A DNA stretch of 64,000 bases from Clostridiales bacterium. Its GTDB lineage: Bacteria; Bacillota; Clostridia; Christensenellales; CAG-138. This document shows, piece after piece, positions 61,800 to 64,000 of the stretch. The position numbers and the translations under genes are program-made. The notes beneath the pieces are model-generated. The model was not told the origin of the DNA. It worked only from the letters and a program-made list of their open reading frames with translations, and did no database searches. The stretch spans positions 1 through 64,000 of the forward strand of contig SFIR01000004.1 in assembly GCA_004556165.1 (NCBI GenBank). The letters run 5' to 3'. Positions within the stretch are counted from its first letter, which is position 1. The number at the start of each line of letters is the position of its first letter.

Positions 61800-64000
61800 A
61801 TGGCTGTGAAGAAATCTGAACTATATTCTCTCCTTTGGGAGGCTTGCAATAAACTGAGAGGCGGCGTGGAACCGGCAAGGTACAAGGATTATGTGCTTGT
61901 CCTGCTGTTCTTCAAATATGTGTCCGACAGATACAAGGGTCAGCCTTTTGCTGAGTTTGCTATCAGTAAAGGTGCTTCCTTTGAGGATTTGATTGCCGCC
62001 AAGGGAAAGAGTGATGTCGGCGAACGGGTGGATAAGATTATCCAGAAGTTCCTTGAGGACAATAGGCTCCAGGGTTCCCTTCCCGATGTCAGCTTCAACA
62101 ATCCCGATGAACTTGGCTCCGGCAAGGAACTGGTCGATAAGGTGTCCGGCTTGATTGCCGTATTCCAGAATCCAGCGATTGACTTCAAAAACAACCGGGC
62201 CAGCGGCGATGACATCATCGGCGATGCCTACGAGTATTTCATGATGAAGTTTGCGCAGGAGTCTGGTAAGAGCAAGGGACAGTTCTACACGCCGAGCGAG
62301 GTGTCCCGTATCATCGCGCGACTTATCGGCATTGGCAACATCCGTCAGATGCCGACCAAGAAGTGGACTCTGTACGATCCGGCCGCAGGCAGCGGAAGCC
62401 TTCTCATCAGGGCGGCGGACGAGGCTCCCGTGGACGAGAACGGCGATTCCATCGTGACCATCTTCGGTCAGGAAAAAGACCATGCCACGGCGGGCTTGGC
62501 AAAGATGAACCTCATTCTCCATCAGAAAGGCACAGGCGAAATCAAGCGCGGAAACACGCTGGTCGATCCCGCATTTACGGACGATTTCGGCGAACTGAAG
62601 AAGTTTGACTTCATCGTCATGAATCCGCCTTTCTCCGATAAATCCTGGAGCGATGGTATCAAGACATCCGAGGACAAATACAAGCGTTTTGACGGCTATG
62701 GCATTCCACCCGAAAAGAACGGAGACTATGCCTGGTTCCTCCATGTTCTGAAATCCCTCGACAGCAACGGCAAGGCGGGCATCATCATGCCGCACGGTGT
62801 TCTGTTCAGAGGCAATGCGGAAGAAACCATCCGTATCGAAGTGCTGAAGAAGAGATACATCAAGGGCATCGTGAGCCTTCCCGCAAACCTGTTTTACGGA
62901 ACTGGCATCCCCGCTTGCATCGTTATCATCGATAAAGAGGATGCGGAAACCAGGGAGGGTATCTTCCTGATTGACGCAAGCCGCGGATTCAAGAAAGACG
63001 GTAACAAGAACAGACTCCGTGAGCAGGATATCGAGAAAATCGTACAGACCTTTATCAGCGGAAAAACTGTCAAGGGTTATGCCCGCTTTGTGAAGTACAC
63101 GGATATCCTGGAACAGAACGCGGGCAATCTGAATGTGCCTCGCTACATACAGAAAATTGACGATACTCTGCCGCAGAATATCGCAGCTCATTTGAAGGGC
63201 GGCATTCCGGGGACAGACATCGAATCGCTGAAGAGGCTGTGGGATATCTCCCCGGCTTTGAAGCAGGAAATCTTCACCTGCGTGGATGAGGCACACGATG
63301 TATATAACCTCGCTCTCGCATCCGGCGAGATCGAGGGCGTAATTGGCAAGGATGCCAGCATCCTTGCCGAGAAGCAGAAAGAAACCGATGCGATATTCGC
63401 GCAGTGGCGTGATTCGGTAAAGGATATCCTGCTCGGTATCGAGTCCGAGACCAATCCGAAGGAACTAATCCGCACGATAGCGGTAATGCTCCTCAAGGCT
63501 TATGAATCCGCACGGCTTCTTGACAACTATGATGTGTACGACTGTCTGCTGAATTATTGGAACGCAAAGCTGCAGGATGATGTTTACGCCATCAAAGCCA
63601 GCGGATATGAGGTCGGTCGGGAAATCGAATACGAGTATGCGCAGAAAAAAGCGAAGGACGAAAACGGCGAGACAATCTCCGTGGATGATACTTCAAAGGT
63701 GAAGTCTTTCGAGGGTGCGCTCATTCCGAAAGAAATTATCGAAGCGGTTTATTTTGCTGACGAACTTGCAGCGATCAATGAATTGATAGAACAGTCCGCA
63801 GCTCTTGAGGCAGAACTTGACGAGATGCGCGAAGAGGAATCCGGCGATGAGGGCTTGCTGAAGGATGTGCTGAATGATAAGGGTGACAGCATTCCGAAGG
63901 CAAATCTCAATAAGCGGCTTAAAGAACTGGACGCTAAAAAAACTTCCGCTGTCATGGACGCCATGACGCGCCTTGTTGCACTCTTTGACGAGGGCAAGAC
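61800..64000 (+). CDS. hsdM: type I restriction-modification DNA methyltransferase subunit (cut by window edge)
   Basis: An N6-adenine methyltransferase subunit of a type I system, open for 733 codons to the right edge. The N-terminal HsdM helical domain (SELYSLLWEACNKLRGGVEP) is followed by SKGQFYTPSEVSRIIARLI, SAM motif YDPAAGSGSLLIRA and catalytic FIVMNPPFSDKSW. The region from about residue 500 is an extra-long, coiled C-terminal part (EQSAALEAELDEMREEESG). The start is ATG 61800 or GTG 61806, the latter better spaced from AGAGGG. HsdS and HsdR should lie beyond the window. Confidence 0.93.
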   Translation, partial: MAVKKSELYSLLWEACNKLRGGVEPARYKDYVLVLLFFKYVSDRYKGQPFAEFAISKGASFEDLIAAKGKSDVGERVDKIIQKFLEDNRLQGSLPDVSFNNPDELGSGKELVDKVSGLIAVFQNPAIDFKNNRASGDDIIGDAYEYFMMKFAQESGKSKGQFYTPSEVSRIIARLIGIGNIRQMPTKKWTLYDPAAGSGSLLIRAADEAPVDENGDSIVTIFGQEKDHATAGLAKMNLILHQKGTGEIKRGNTLVDPAFTDDFGELKKFDFIVMNPPFSDKSWSDGIKTSEDKYKRFDGYGIPPEKNGDYAWFLHVLKSLDSNGKAGIIMPHGVLFRGNAEETIRIEVLKKRYIKGIVSLPANLFYGTGIPACIVIIDKEDAETREGIFLIDASRGFKKDGNKNRLREQDIEKIVQTFISGKTVKGYARFVKYTDILEQNAGNLNVPRYIQKIDDTLPQNIAAHLKGGIPGTDIESLKRLWDISPALKQEIFTCVDEAHDVYNLALASGEIEGVIGKDASILAEKQKETDAIFAQWRDSVKDILLGIESETNPKELIRTIAVMLLKAYESARLLDNYDVYDCLLNYWNAKLQDDVYAIKASGYEVGREIEYEYAQKKAKDENGETISVDDTSKVKSFEGALIPKEIIEAVYFADELAAINELIEQSAALEAELDEMREEESGDEGLLKDVLNDKGDSIPKANLNKRLKELDAKKTSAVMDAMTRLVALFDEGK

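Noticed and set aside
61821..63296. 491-codon open frame on the minus strand
   Set aside because: Antisense to hsdM, which shows the SAM and NPPF motifs in the plus frame.

Overview
The window looks like chromosomal DNA from an uncultured anaerobic Clostridia-type Firmicute, probably a gut commensal. The evidence is a sporulation-linked YtfI/YtfJ pair, DacF, WhiA, RapZ, an YqhQ-type DUF1385 protein, a sodium-pumping oxaloacetate decarboxylase set with a separate biotin carrier, strong GGAGG ribosome-binding sites, and sigma-A-like promoters that all have 17-bp spacers. I cannot place it to species.

Region 1 (1-14100, minus strand) is a surface-polysaccharide locus with one clear promoter at its upstream end (14072-14100). 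In transcription order it holds an EpsG-type polymerase, a polysaccharide deacetylase, an FkbH-type HAD enzyme with a cysteine-rich N-terminus, glycosyltransferases of the GT4 and GT2 types, a second FkbH-type enzyme, an O-acyltransferase, two more GT2 enzymes and a nucleotide-sugar dehydrogenase that runs off the left edge. Three broken genes lie among them, so the locus has been remodelled.

Region 2 (14100-20960, minus) holds an oxaloacetate decarboxylase operon (oadG, biotin carrier, oadB, oadA), then rluB, dacF, ytfJ and a ytfI-like gene. Region 3 (20961-25660, plus) holds ruvC-ruvA-ruvB, a coiled-coil protein with an unusual cysteine-rich acidic tail, and a small secreted protein made of two repeats.

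Region 4 (25680-38600, minus) holds an orphan phosphoribosyltransferase-like gene, a translation cluster (cysS, yqhQ-like, prmC, prfA), a PfoR-like membrane protein, an Ig-like lipoprotein, a KamB/KamC-like pair of ATPases and a class A penicillin-binding protein. Region 5 (38600-45700, mixed strands) holds a ThrE-type exporter, an RluA-family enzyme, a DUF2804 protein and tRNA-Arg(ACG). Immediately after the tRNA is an unusual element: many copies of the heptamer GYGAAGT, each next to a small hairpin and arranged in two opposed arms, followed by a frameshifted four-helix-bundle gene and a small unknown gene. An M23 peptidase and an HtrA protease follow.

Region 6 (45700-61257, plus) holds a PhoB/PhoR-like two-component system, a PflX-like radical SAM protein, a lone solute-binding-like protein, a structured leader, two tandem paralogous lipoproteins, murB-rapZ-whiA, dnaE, pfkA and an RlmD-like rRNA methyltransferase. 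Region 7 (61258-64000) is the start of a type I restriction-modification locus: repeated GGTTAGAT sites, an excisionase-like regulator and hsdM, cut by the right edge.

The best candidate for an undescribed system is the tRNA-linked GYGAAGT-hairpin/four-helix-bundle element at 42385-43560. Next come the cysteine-rich coiled-coil protein, the KamB/KamC-like pair without lysine-fermentation neighbours, and the tandem lipoproteins whose ends are conserved while their centres have diverged.
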